From Micropterix aruncella (taxonomy: Eukaryota; Arthropoda; Insecta; Lepidoptera; Micropterigidae), in assembly GCA_944548615.1 (NCBI GenBank), contig OX155952.1, positions 35,475,788-35,539,787 of the forward strand: a DNA stretch of 64,000 nucleotides. The letters are read 5' to 3'. The notes beneath the pieces were generated by a model. That model saw only the letters and a program-made list of their open reading frames with translations, made no database searches and was not told the DNA's origin. Of the stretch, positions 19,660-31,799 are shown one piece after another (positions within the stretch are counted from its first letter, which is position 1; each line of letters opens with the position of its first letter). A program made the translations under genes and the position numbers.

Positions 19660-21793
19660 TTATTTTTATTTATTTATTTAGGTACTTAGGATTAGGTATA
19701 CAGTTCATTCATTGGTCATGTAATCTTATAATAATTATATAAATTATTTAATAATTAATATAGGGAGGTTTAACACATCTTACATGACCTTTACTGCCAA
19801 TAGCACATCTAACTAGGCGATAATTTGGCCCGTCTATGTGCATATTTTTATGCAATTTTAAGAAATGAAGTGTTTTTTAAAAAAAATAAATTATTTGGAC
19901 CCACCACCTGTATATACACATAAATATACCAATTTTATAAAATATATAGCTATGTAATAAATATATACATTTATAGTTGTAATTTAATAAAATTTAATTA
20001 GGAAAAATAGATGTGATACTAAATAAATTGTCGTGCGTTGCAAAGAAGTTGATCAGATTTTACATATCCCTTGTTAAGTAGCCATCTATTAAGGTTTGCT
20101 TTATATATTTTTATGTTAGGGTAATTTTTTATGTCTTCACTAAGGGAATTATATAATTTTGGGGCTATGTAGAATATATGTCTCTGGGCAAATGTTGTCC
20201 TGACTGACGGAATTATATAATTGATACTCGCGGACATTCTTGTGTTCAGATTGTTTTGAGTTCGGGCATGGTCATCTCTAAATTTGTAGAATGCAAGAAG
20301 CGCTTGCTTAATGAATAACTGTTTAGCTGATAGCACATGGGATTGGGAAAATAACAAGGCAGATGGATGACGCCGGTTTTTCCTGTGAATTACTCTCAAT
20401 AATAATTTCTGCGCTTTTGTCAATCTATCCAGATTATCATTAGTAGTAGCGCCCCATGCCGCGACTCCGTAGGACAAAATACTCTGACACAAGGCCATGT
20501 ATACCATTCTTATGGTTGTTTTGGACAGAATGTTGCGCAGCCGAAGAAATACATAAACCAGCTTTCTAATTCTCGAACTCAGATTTGAAATCTGATTCTC
20601 CCAACATAGCTTCTCATCTACCGTTATGCCTAAGTAGGAGACTGTTGCAGATTTGCTTAATTTAGTACATACACATCTATTCTTATCCAAGCATTTGTCG
20701 GTATGAATGGCAAGTGTTTGGTTAAGAACCTGGCTGGGATTTCCTCGCAAGCTGAAAGTGATAAATTTTGATTTCGCAGCATTTAGCGTTAAAATATGGT
20801 TGTCGATCCAAGTTTTAGCCAGTTCCAAGTTACTTTGAGCTTTGAAGAATGTGTCATTCCAATTATTAGTCGCAGTAAGAAGGACAGTGTCGTCCGCAAA
20901 GGATACAATTCTACCATTAACAGGTAATTCGCACAATTCGTTGAAGTAGATTAAAAAGAAAATTGGACCCAAAACACTACCTTGAGGGACACCGAATGAC
21001 ACGTTAGTCGCTTCGCTTATTTGTCGACCAATTACTGTGCTCTGAGTCCTCCCGTCTAGGTAACTTCGAACCCATTTTAAGACCACCCCATCGATTCCGT
21101 AGTCAGTTAGTTTTTTTTCGAGGGGATTACATGGGAAACTGTGTCAAAAGCCTTTGACAGGTCAAGGAAAGTGGCAATTACCTTTTTTACTTTGTCTATG
21201 TTTTCCACTATATATTGTATGACAGCATTGATGGCCTCACTGGTTCCCCGACCCTGTCTAAAGCCATACTGATTATTAGATAGCAGCTTCTATGCCTCTA
21301 GATATTGTGTTAGTCTATGTTTGAATATTTTTTCATACACTTTAGAAACCACACTGAGGAGGGAGATAGGGCGATACTTTCCTATATCTCCTTTTTTACC
21401 ACTTTTAAATATTGGTTTTATTATCGCTTTTTTCAGCCATGTTGGAAATGTACCAGTCAAGAAACTGAGGTTTATTAGATGAGCAAGGGGCTCGGATAAT
21501 GTTTCTGCAGATTGTTTGATTATCTTTGCCTGGATCCCATCTTTTCCTGGAGCACAGTCGTCTCTGATACTTTTTATAGTCTTTAAGACCTCTGCTTTAT
21601 TCGTTTGCAATAATTCGAATTTTTCATTTATTTTCGGTTGCTTATGCTTTGATAAGGCTAGCTCCCTCTCAGACGTACCCTTTTTATGCAGTATAGAGTT
21701 AGCTAGGTCTTGTCCTATACCAGTGAAGTAGTCATTAATGTAATTCAATATATCGTTAGAGTGTAAGTCCATCAAAATAATATAATACAAAAA
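19660..21793 (-). mobile_element. 5'-truncated LINE (CR1/Jockey type), best-preserved element in the window
   Basis: A minus-strand element with an RT reading (20019-21790), about 350 bp of 3' UTR and an (AAATA)n-type tail at 19660-19681. The 5' end is truncated in the RT fingers and the endonuclease is absent. A second, shorter copy of its 3' end is at 55870-56260, giving a family of at least two local insertions. Confidence 0.88.
20019..21790 (-). pseudogene. Reverse transcriptase of the LINE at 19660-21793
   Basis: The reading begins upstream of the RT domain. APGKDGI precedes the fingers block GKYRPISLLSVVSKVYEK, then come FRQGRGTSEA and FLDLSKAFDTVSH (palm A, catalytic Asp). GVPQGSVLGPIFFLIYFNEL (palm B) and VSFADDTVLL (palm C, catalytic Asp pair) follow. 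After these come YLGITVDEKL, LSYGVAAWG and a C-terminus ending LLNKGY and a short tail. Only two lesions separate it from a continuous frame: an in-frame TAG at about 21290 and a 1-base deletion next to the A-run at about 21113. Only the RT and C-terminal domain remain. Confidence 0.9.
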
Positions 21794-21807
21794 TTTTTAA
21801 CGAAAAA

Positions 21808-22315
21808 ACCGACCCCATTTTTTTATAAGTGAATTTTAGAACGGGCTATCAAAATTTATTGCGTATACACAATTTAGTGTGCTGTTGACCTTTGAGGAGT
21901 CCCCTCGTCGGCAGCCAACCCTGGGTGCAGCAGCCATGTCATGGTGAAACTTAAACTGAATGCGTATACGAAATTTCGTGTGTGTGATGTTGACCGTTGA
22001 GGAGGCCCCCGCGTCGGGAGCCAACCCTGGGCGTCAATCAGGTCATGCTTACCATAAAAAATACATTGTCATCGAAACTGAACCAACATGTAAATTTTCA
22101 ACATCATATGATAATTGTTGAGTAGTTTCCTCAATTCCTCATAGATCCTATCATCAGAACAGTATGTTGATAAAAATGGGACCAATCTGGAAGTATATGC
22201 TTCCAATAAAAAAAGGATTTCCAAATCGGTTCATAAATGGCGGAGTTCTGAGGTAACACACATTAAAAAAAATACAACCGAATTGATAACCTCCTTTTTT
22301 TTGAAGTCGGTTAAT
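21808..22315 (-). mobile_element. AACCGACTTC repeat, copy 1, with internal tandem units
   Basis: The minus-strand start AACCGACTTCAAAAAAAAGG and end ...GGGTCGGTT are short inverted termini. Two internal units of about 105 bp (TGCGTATAC..AATTT..GTGTGCTGTTGACC..GCCAACCCTGGG) start at about 21857 and 21961. I recall this start as a very common lepidopteran repeat. A larger copy lies at 31800-32420. Confidence 0.7.
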
Positions 22316-22319
22316 AATT

Positions 22320-22845
22320 TAAAAGGGATCTATAAACTAGGTTTAAGCGCCCTGCCCTATCTTTGGGTTATTATTAAAAAAGTAGGAAAAATAATCCTTG
22401 GATTTGTTTCATTAGCTTTTTCGATAACAATACCTATTTACAATATACCAGATTTTTTTATACCACAATAGACCCATTTATGTTTTTTTTTGGATGTTTT
22501 GCATGTCAGAGTTTGTCAACTTAAGATGTCGCTAAATATTTTTTGTAATAATATTCTATTGTATATATTTTTCAAATATATTTTGTATTGAATGTAATAT
22601 ATCAATCAACCTAATCTCGATACATTCATGCAACTGAGGTATGAGGTACAAACATGCAAATGAGGTAGTTAGCGATTGTTGGGTGTTTAAAATGAACACA
22701 ACACCTTTTCTTGGACAATTTTTCCAATTTTCCTGATACCACTGACTAGTGAAGTAATTTGTATGAGAGGGACGAGAAAACACGATTACATGAGTTAGCT
22801 TTGGCTGACCTCGAAATACTAAACGACATGATGAACTTTAGAATC
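22320..22845. other. AT-rich stretch without recognised features
   Basis: Short chance frames only; no resemblance noticed to other repeats here. Confidence 0.35.
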
Positions 22846-22847
22846 GT

Positions 22848-22980
22848 AGAAATAATTTGACGTATCACGTGCGTTTTGTGGGTTTGAAGTTTTTTTATCT
22901 GAACGTACGGGATACGGCTTGTTGCGTTCGCGCGATAATATACCGGCCGTATATTATGAGGCAAATATGATTGCAAATAT
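22848..22980 (-). repeat. Arm of TTAA-type MITE family P (copy 3)
   Basis: On the minus strand it shows TATATTATCGCGCGAACGCA, CCGTATCCCGTACGTTC, CCCACAAAACGCACGTGATA and CGTCAAATTATT, matching 42540-42655. Its outer ends are degraded. Confidence 0.65.
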
Positions 22981-22984
22981 GAGG

Positions 22985-23885
22985 TTCCCGACCACTCTGA
23001 GAAAAATATTGGATTTCTCCCTAGATTGAAGTTTTGTTATTACGGTTTTATACAGAATAATGATGTTATAATCGTAATTTTGTTGAATTACAAGGAATTT
23101 TGTTGAAACTCCAATACTCGATTATATGTTTTACCATGCTCCGTACGGGTAATACGAAAATAACGGTATAATGTAGATTCAACATGATTCTTGTAACTGA
23201 CTATAACCTTACGTATGTAATAAACATGCTGTCATGGTAAAAGCAAGATCTCGTTGTGCGAAGTAATGAATGTGCGGTATAGTTAACATGCCCGTGACAT
23301 GTTGAATACACCATTACGCGTCATGTTGATAGATACGTACGGACCACAGTAAATGTTATATACGTAATCTCTTTTGAAACATGCGGATTTCCGTGTATTA
23401 CAGCATTAATTTTTTCTCAGTGGATTACAATGTAGCCTAGCTAATTATGTATCTCGAATTGTTAACGGTCTATAGTTGATCGGGTGCTAATGTACATACG
23501 TATGAATATTGCAGATTTAAACGATTGCCACTTTCGACGGAATCGGTTACGTGCGTTCGTGCGTTCTCCGGAGTCACGATATATTTCCTGCGCCCGCGGT
23601 GTTTCCTCTTAGAAACGTTGCGAAAATCGTATTAAATTCAACCGTGGCCCCGCTTAGCAAATCACCATTTCCGCCAGTCTCAGTTAATTCACATGAATAT
23701 CGAGCGATGGAAATCAACGAGGATTATTCTAATAGACTGGATGAGTTTTGCTTTTGGGTAATTGTGTGGAATTTTGAAATCGCTGATGAAAACAGCTGTC
23801 ATAGTTACTAGAACAGCAGATAAATATAGTTATAGGTCCTCACATATGAAGTTGCCATTCTACAAAGGATATTTAGGACGAATAT
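22985..23885. other. Stretch without recognised features
   Basis: The sequence at 23520-23700 is somewhat less AT-rich and open for 86 codons (from ATG at 23551). The reading shows no domain or signal I recognise. Confidence 0.3.
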
Positions 23886-23887
23886 TT

Positions 23888-24760
<873 letters not shown>

Positions 24761-24764
24761 AAAT

Positions 24765-24965
24765 AAGTTTATGGATGTAAAAGAAACAGCCAATAAGAAA
24801 GATAGAGATAGATTATCAGTGTGCGGGTGTCAGGTAATCTTTTGCATCTGGGCCGTCGGCATTCTGTGGTTTTACATTGGGGTCGTCTAAACAAGTTTAT
24901 GGATGAAAGACACAGCTAATAAGCAAGACAGGGATGTATTACTCAGTGTATCAAACACTGAGGCC
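24765..24965. repeat. Dispersed repeat family H, two tandem partial copies
   Basis: AAGTTTATGGATG.AA(A)GA.ACAGC(C/T)AATAAG occurs at about 24766 and 24892. The first copy continues into GTCAGGTAAT...GGGCCGTCGGCATTC, which also appears at 54290-54365. Unclassified. Confidence 0.5.
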
Positions 24966-25094
24966 ACACCGTATGCGCTTCAAAATAAAGTCTACAGTCC
25001 GAGCATTTACAAAAACTAGTTATTTTAATATACAGTCTGTTCTGTCACACTATTGTCAAATTCTACCAGTATAAACTGTATCAAAATCCAACGA

Positions 25095-25560
25095 TAAAAA
25101 ACCTATTACTGCAGGTCGATCCTTTCATTTAATATTTATAAGGTTTTGAAATGTATTTTGAGAAAAAATCTCTTCTTAGTTTTTCCTTATCTGCAACGTT
25201 ATTTCAAGCGAATATTTACCAGACGTCTGCTCTATATAGCTGGGTTAAAACGATTTAATCCAATGAATTGTGGCAATAAAAATGAATTTTTCAGTTAATA
25301 TTTACCAAACTATTATGAATATTAAGATAAAAGTTTGCTCTACATTCCTGTTATGAAATGAATGAAATGAATCGAATTGTGGCTATAAAAATAATAAACA
25401 AAAAAAAAAAAAAAAGTTTTTTTTCATTCTTTATACTCTAACATCTAAAGAAGTGCAGCAAAAGTATTTAAAAATACTAATACTACCAAACCTTCATCTC
25501 TTTTAGATTTACTGTATTCGTTTACTGAACAAAAGCATTTTATATTAGCGAAAATAACGC
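25095..25560 (-). repeat. Dispersed repeat family D, inverted fragments
   Basis: ACCTATTACTGCAGGTCGAT (25111) matches 1880. AGATTTACTGTATTCGTTTACTGAAC (25506) is the reverse complement of 3930-3955. The pieces are separated by A-rich sequence and a motif GTGGCAATAAAAA that recurs three times between 25268 and 25750. Confidence 0.45.
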
Positions 25561-25853
25561 GGAGCGCTATCCCAGTGTATAAATTAGCTAAGTGAAAAGA
25601 ATTTGTTGTGACGGTTTAAATAAAAAACCGTCAAGAAACGTTTTCGACATTTTATTAAATAGTTTGTGTGTGTTAATGAATGTATATAGTCTGTACTATG
25701 TTACTGTGCCAAAAATAAAATATTCAATTGTTTGAACCGTGGCAATAAAAAATAGTATCAGTGAAAGTTTAAAAATATATATTATTTCATTCTCTTTACA
25801 ATAACTTCTAATCTAGGGCGAAAAAAGATTAAAAAAATACTAAAATACTTCAT

Positions 25854-26060
25854 CAGAATGTCACAAGAAAAAGACAGTGGACAGTTAAAGATAGCCTTCT
25901 CCAACAGCACAGAGAAAGAAGGAAGAAAGAAATAGAAGAGAAAGAAAGCGACATTACGAAATTCATAGACATATTTAACTCATTATATGAAATAAATTGC
26001 TTAAATATACATAATATTGATAAAATAATAATACGACAGATCGCAAATAGCATTTTCGTA
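25854..26060 (+). repeat. Duplicated mariner fragment (first copy)
   Basis: Nearly the same as 26800-26990, at a distance of 946 bp. It starts inside the mariner reading (CAGAATGTCACAAGAAAAAG) and crosses the mariner breakpoint into GCGACATTACGAAATTCA. Because both copies share the breakpoint, the duplication happened after the mariner copy was truncated. Confidence 0.85.
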
Positions 26061-26151
26061 TTACTTTCCCAAAAATGCTTTACATTATACTAATTTAGCT
26101 CTGGACTGATCAGTGTGTGAACCACTATTAAGAAGAGCCATACAACTGTTA

Positions 26152-26890
26152 TATCAGGTCAGTCCTTAAGTTCTCGCGCATTTATAGCATACATGCGATT
26201 CCCTGTGGCAAACTACGCAGAACAATAAAATCACAAACTTGTCGAATCCTGTCTTCGATTGCCCATCAATTTATCACCAATTTTCGTGAACATCACACGA
26301 AAAAGGGACTAAGGGTCCCTCCCAAAAATGACTATCAATACAAACGTGCCGTTTTATACTCTTTTTTATTTTTATGCTGTGAAACTGCCAGATCTGCAGC
26401 GATAAAAATAAACAGTGTACATGGTGAACATAGTGTAAGTGTAAGGATTGTCCAAAATAGTTAAAAAAAAATTAAAGATGAAGAGAAATCATCATTAGGG
26501 ATGAGCCAAGTTCAGAACGTCCTGTTAATTTTAACAACGACGTTCTTAAATGTCTTGTGGAGTCCGAGCCTCAATTAACAGGATCATATTGCAGAAATGA
26601 TGAATTCATCTCGTGGAACAGTGTTTCGTCACTTAAAGGATATCAGGAAAGTATACAAGCTTGGAAAGTGGGTACCGCATGAGCTATCCGAAGCCAATTG
26701 CCAGCAGCGAATAAACATCGGCACATCCTATTAACTCGCTTTGAACCAGAGCCATTTTTAGACCGTTTGGTAACAGGTGACGAAAAATGGATTCTTTATC
26801 AGAATGTCACAAGAAAAAGACAGTGGACAGTTAAAGATAAGCAGCCTTCTTTAACAGCAAAGAGAAACAGAAAGGAAGAAAGCAATAGAA
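26152..26890 (+). mobile_element. 3'-truncated mariner element
   Basis: The left end, TCAGGTCAGTCCTTAAGTTC after TATA, looks like a mariner TIR. The transposase reading at 26516-26885 ends abruptly after the first catalytic block, and no right TIR is seen. The 3' flank is shared with the duplicate at 25854-26060. Confidence 0.75.
26516..26885 (+). pseudogene. Mariner transposase, N-terminal half, frameshifted
   Basis: Three frames in order give RPVNFNNDVLKCLVESEPQL, SSRGTVFRHLKDIRKV with the linker hallmark KLGKWVPHELSEAN, and then FEPEPFLDRLVTGDEKWILY. This is the end of the paired helix-turn-helix region, the WVPHEL motif and the first catalytic Asp (TGDEKW). At least two frameshifts are present. 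The second and third catalytic Asp are missing because the element is truncated. Confidence 0.88.
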
Positions 26891-27359
26891 GAGAAAGAAA
26901 GCGACATTACGAAATTCAAAGATATATTTAACTCATTACATGAAATAAATTGCTTAAATATACATAATATTGATAAAATAATAATATAAATATTAAGATG
27001 AGGTAATAATAAAATATAAAAAGTATAGGTAATATAAATAATTAATAATGAATAATAATATAAGTAATATAATAAATAATTATCACACTATTTAACATTA
27101 TAATAATCATTGCAATATTTAGGATATGAAGCCGAAGTCTGTGAATCATGTTTTTAATCTGTTTGAAGCAAATATTTGATGATAAATGAAATATATACAA
27201 AGCTTGAAAATTTAGATTGTACGATCTAAGCGCTCTATAAAAGTACACATTTCGGTCACAATTAGTATAGACCCTCGTTAGATTAAATAAGTCTCGCGCA
27301 CTGGTCTTAGGTAACAGATTCTGCCGACAGAATAAGCACTATCTGTAAGGTTACATATA

Positions 27360-28400
27360 ATATCGTCTAGATTACCTCTTAGTACAATTTTACCAATTCT
27401 ATGAAAATAAATGACTGAAAAATGGATTCAAAACATGATAATCTATCGATTTAGTTGCTTGAAAAAACATTTTTTAATCAGCAGAGCTAAAAATTCATTT
27501 TTATGTAGGAACATGTATCAGTGATTATTTCCTATGTAAAAGAAGAATCTTATCTTCCGGATTACCTTTTAGTTCACTTTTACTAATTACATCGATATAA
27601 AAATGACAAAAAAATGGCTTCAAAACGTACCTAACGTACTCTAGCTCGATTCAGCTTTTTTAGTTTTTTTCACGGTGAAGTTTTGTTACAGTCGGCTTTG
27701 AACAGATTTTTTTTTAACATTGCTATTAAAATTCATTTTGATGTACAAGCATGTATCGGTGCGTATTTTCTATGTAAAAAAAGAATCTTATCTTCCAGAT
27801 TACTTCTTGTTTCACTTTTAACAATTCTATCAATAACAAAATGATTGAAAAAATGGTTCAAAACGTGACGTTCTCTCGATTTCGTTTTTTAGTGAAATTT
27901 TTCACGGTAACGTCTTGTTACGGTCAGCTTGGAACAGCATTCTTTTTAATTAGCAGAGCTATTTAAATTCATATTGATGTACGAGCATGTATGGGTGTGT
28001 ATTTTCTATATACATAAAAGAAGAACATTATCTTGTAGATTACCTCTTAGTTCACTTTTACCAATTCTACCAATACAAAAATGACTGGAAAAATGGGTTC
28101 AAAACGTGACGATCTATCGATTAAGATTTTTTAATTTTTTTCACGGTAACGTCTTGTTACAGCTAGCATGGAACAGTATTTTTTTAATTAGCAGAGCTAT
28201 TTAAATTCATTTTGATGTACGTGCAGGTATCAGAGTGTATTAGATTCTTCTTTCACCTTTTAGTTCACTTTTACTAGTTATATGCTTCAAAACGCGACGT
28301 ACTCTCGATTTAGATTTTTTTAACGGTAAAGTTGTGTTACAGCCAACTTTTTTTTAGCAGAGCTATTCAAATTAATTTTGATGTTAAAATGTAAAAAAAA
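27360..28400. repeat. Degenerate satellite, about five units of 190-240 bp
   Basis: Units begin with GATTAC(C/T)TCTTAGTTCACTTT near 27370, 27560, 27799, 28039 and about 28256. Each contains AATTCTA.CAAT, GG.TTCAAAACGTGACG, TTTTTCACGGTAACGTCTTGTTAC and AGCAGAGCTATT...TTGATGTA. Divergence between units is high, so the array is old. Unit 1 lacks the CACGGTAACGTC block. Confidence 0.8.
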
Positions 28401-29670
28401 TAATATTATTTTGAAAACTTTTTTTTTTATAATGTGAAAAAAGATAATAATTTTAACAGTCAAACAAGTCCACTTATTTATAACATACCTAAAACAAGTA
28501 TTGATCGAAGATATCGAAATTACTAATAAAAAACAAATCAAATATTTATTTGAATAATAATGAAGCTCACGCTTTTATCGGACATAATATTGACTGTTAA
28601 ATTTATTAAAAGTAAATAATGTGGACACCAGAAAGTATTGCAGTTTAAAAGCTTAGAAATGTATTGAAACATGCCGATTAAACCTAAAATGGCATGGTGG
28701 TTCTAATGTAATAGTAACCCACTGTAATAAATCCATCATAGAAATCAAAATTGAACGTTTCTTTCTTCAATGACTTTGATGAAATTTTGAGTATCTATGT
28801 ATACGGAGAACAATTAAACGTATTTAGATCTACGGTCGTTCCGGGAAACTGGAAGAAGGTATACATTCTGATACTTAGTTTATAATCATCTAAATAAAAT
28901 TAAAATAACATACCAATCACTGTCGCACATATCAATGCAAGATTTTCAAACATTTCGAAATATAAAAAAAAACACTGTAAGACACTGAAAACGGGCGTCC
29001 GACCGAGCAATATCCAAATTCTGAATGACGGTAGGCTATATATATATTTATATATATATATATATATGCTATGAAGCATATGTGAGGATGGTGTTTATTG
29101 AGGCTATAAATTTGATTGAATGTTATCTTCACAACGCAAAAATTATGATAATCTGATAATCGGCAAAAGAAGAGACATGTACCTGAACAATAACCTTTTT
29201 ATTTCGCTAGCTAGCAATATTTATAAATGTAGATTTTTTATTTGCATGATTATGTGTAACACAATTGAGGATCACCTTAAGGATACCTTAATAATCCCAT
29301 CGCATGACCCAAATAAAAGATATAATGACAAATGTTTTGATAAATGTTATGTGAATAGTTTAAGATTTACAGTTTCATGCAACTATAGTTTTATTTAAAA
29401 GCCTTCTATATCTTACGAGAAATACGCAGATAAATATTGATAAAAACAAGACAGAATGTTAGTTTAAATTATTTAATTAGTTAATTAGTTATAATTTATT
29501 AGTAGTTAAAACCATAAATTTTTTCTGTAAAATAAAGCCCCCACCCCAGCAAAAAATCAACTAAATTACCGATTTTTAGTAAAGTAAAAAGTAGTAAACT
29601 GCAAAAAGATTCAAATTTTATTAAGTTCTTCAATTTGACCGATGATTAAGAATTTTTTTCATTTTATGTC
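28400..29670. other. AT-rich stretch, short (AT) run, no recognised genes
   Basis: It holds a short AT run at 29039-29067 and otherwise only chance frames. Confidence 0.35.
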
Positions 29671-29677
29671 TCTATAG

Positions 29678-30424
29678 CAGCGGTTTCGAACCTTTTTGAA
29701 TGCCACCCTGTTTGAACCCACAAAGCTAGTTAGACATTAGCAAAAAAACCTCAAAAAGTTTCGTTTAAAAAACAAATTTAGCAATATGCATTGCATTCTT
29801 TAAAATATCGAAAATGTATTACCTAAATTTTTCTAATTCTCTAGCTATTCCTTAATGAGTAGGGATTAGGTAGGTAGTTAGACCTGATAGAAATGATTTT
29901 GTTAATAATTTTGTTTAGTGATTGAACGATGAATCAATATATAGGGATGAGTTTTAATTAATCGGCGTCCTTGAAGGGAGTGAATCAGTACGAGCATATA
30001 AGCAACTTTTAATAAAAAAATGTGAACAAAATAAATGTTTTTCAACAATATATTTTTAAACATATATTGCTTTGAAATATAGTATTAAAAGCCTTGAACA
30101 CAATGTGCTATCTAGCGGTAGATAAAATATCGCAAATTTTGTGATTAGCAATATTCAACCTACCGATAAATGGCGCAGCGCGCACAAATGCTTGTCAAAC
30201 TTTTATTAAACAGTTAAGTTCTTAAAATTTTTAAATATACAAAAAAAAAAAATGTTTTTTTTAGTTTTGTCCATTTTTAAAAATTTAAAGTTGCTTACTT
30301 GCTCGTACTGATTCACCCCCTTGAAGGATGCCGGTTAATTAAAACTCACTCTGTATATCTTTATCCATCAGAAAATTCCTTTGTACCTCTTTAGGGGTAA
30401 TTACCCCCCAGTTGGGAATCGCTG
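29678..30424. mobile_element. Non-autonomous hAT element, 747 bp, with 8-bp target duplication
   Basis: TIRs are CAGCGGTTTCGAACC and (reverse complement of the right end) CAGCGATTCCCAACT. CTCTATAG is duplicated exactly at 29670-29677 and 30425-30432. No transposase is readable. A family C foldback MITE (29941-30354) makes up more than half of it. Confidence 0.88.
29941..30354. mobile_element. Foldback family C, complete copy 2, nested in the hAT element
   Basis: The arms (GAGTTTTAATTAATCGGCGTC...GTGAATCAGTACGAGC and the inverted GCTCGTACTGATTCAC...GGTTAATTAAAACTC) are followed inward by AAGCAACTTTTA. The centre has GTGCTATCTAGCGGTAG and ACCGATAAATGGCGCAGCGC. TA lies at both ends. No coding sequence. 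Confidence 0.85.
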
Positions 30425-30719
30425 CTCTATAGCGATTATTATTATTCTCATAAGAAAAGACTTTCGAGTATTTTTATCGAATTTCGTCCATGGATTTTTC
30501 CCTATGTTAAACATATTGGGGTATAAATGTTTGTTTACATAGCACCTTGGCTATCCCTATATAATTTATACTACAATCATTTTTAAGAATGCTAATAAGC
30601 TTTGCAATTGTTGAGGTAGGCACTTTTACACATAAGGTCCTTTAAACGGAACCAACAGTGGCTGTGCGTGGGTGGCAAAAATGTGAACACAATTTTACCC
30701 TGTGAAAAGACCAAGTATG

Positions 30720-30835
30720 CTTCAGAAGGTTTTATAATATTCCAGAATATTCTAGAATGCTCTAGAAGGTTCCAGAATGGGGGCGGGGTAGTTTGGGGGG
30801 AGGGGGCGGAGCCTGAGCAACGCTGGGTGACATTC
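30720..30835. promoter_or_regulatory. Heat-shock-element array in a dispersed repeat
   Basis: From 30740 to 30777, TTC and GAA triplets alternate every 5 bp: TTC 30740, GAA 30745, TTC 30750, GAA 30755, CTC 30760, GAA 30765, TTC 30770, GAA 30775. Seven of eight are exact, and the phase extends back to GAA at 30725. This is the arrangement bound by trimeric heat shock factor. Downstream G-rich sequence and GAGCAACGCTGGG match the inverse of 15155-15195, so this is a repeat and not a host promoter. Confidence 0.65.
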
Positions 30836-30837
30836 AG

Positions 30838-31142
30838 CTAATAATAAAAATAACAAAAACTCCTTATTGAACGAAAACTGCAATTTTGTAACAATAAAGG
30901 ATTTTTCAAGCTACGGCAATGTCTTACAGTCAACCAAAGATTCGCTGAGAGAGTTTCCGGGTGATTTAAAGACAATGCTTTACTAACATAATAGGATACC
31001 TAAAAATATTATTTTTAAATATTTTTTTTTTGAAAAAGCTTTGAAATGAGAGCAATTTCGAGCCTCTAATATTTAGAGGCAGCTGGTTCCATAATCGAGC
31101 TGCATATACACAGTAATAGTAAAAGTTAAACAAAGTTTCGTA
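30838..31142 (-). pseudogene. LINE reverse transcriptase C-terminus and 3' UTR
   Basis: The minus-strand reading 31142 to 30966 contains YAARLWNQLPLNIRGSKLLS followed by SFQSFFKKKIF and a stop. This is the conserved end of many non-LTR RTs (AARLWNSLP, then FK.....). The 3' UTR runs to about 30838 with a TAA-rich tail (TTATTATTA on the minus strand). The upstream RT is truncated. The clade is uncertain, CR1/R1-like. Confidence 0.75.
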
Positions 31143-31506
31143 ACTTCAAACTAATGATGTTATTCTGACGATCGGAGTGGGAAGCCATGATTTCCTAATA
31201 TGGTTACCTTATCCTTTAATTAAGGTGTTGAGGTGGTAATGTTGAGCACACCGTGCAACAAAGATAGGATGTGTAAATTGTACTACATAGTTATATATAT
31301 AAAATTGGATAGATGATGTCACGCGTTAACCTGCAATGCTCAAGCCGCAATAAAATTTGAAGTGTTCAAACGCGTTACTATCTTAATTTGTGTGTTAGTG
31401 CTTTCTTGAAATCTAAAACAATGTAATATCGCAGACATAGCAACAGAATAGTCTCAAGTTCTGGATTGCAGACTTTGTATAAAATGTATATTATTTAACT
31501 TTAGAG

Positions 31507-31798
31507 TAGCAGCCGTATTTATAGTCGATAATTAAGGGGCAACTCATCTCAAATGCGCCCTAGCTTGGCCTATTACTATTCAGACACTATACCTAAGTGG
31601 CCAATCAAGTAGGCCTGCAAGTAAGTAGGGCTCACTCGAGTGAGCCCAGGAGGCATCTTCTATATATTTTTCTATTAATAGACAATACGTGAGTGTCGAG
31701 GGAGTGAACATGACCGATATTTAATCTTCTTGTCTAGAACCGTCAAATTTAAGAATGTGGAATGCGAGTTGGGCATTCCGCTAACTGCTACGTATTTC
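31507..31798 (+). repeat. Family A foldback element, copy 2, left part
   Basis: CAGCCGTATTTATAGTCGATAATTAAGG and ATCTCAAATGCGCCCTAGCTTGGCC run parallel to 26-290. The alignment stops at about 31798 at the AACCGACTTC insertion. It resumes at about 32849-32905 (TGTGAATTAAATCCACGAT), so this copy was split by insertion. Confidence 0.7.
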
Positions 31799-31799
31799 T

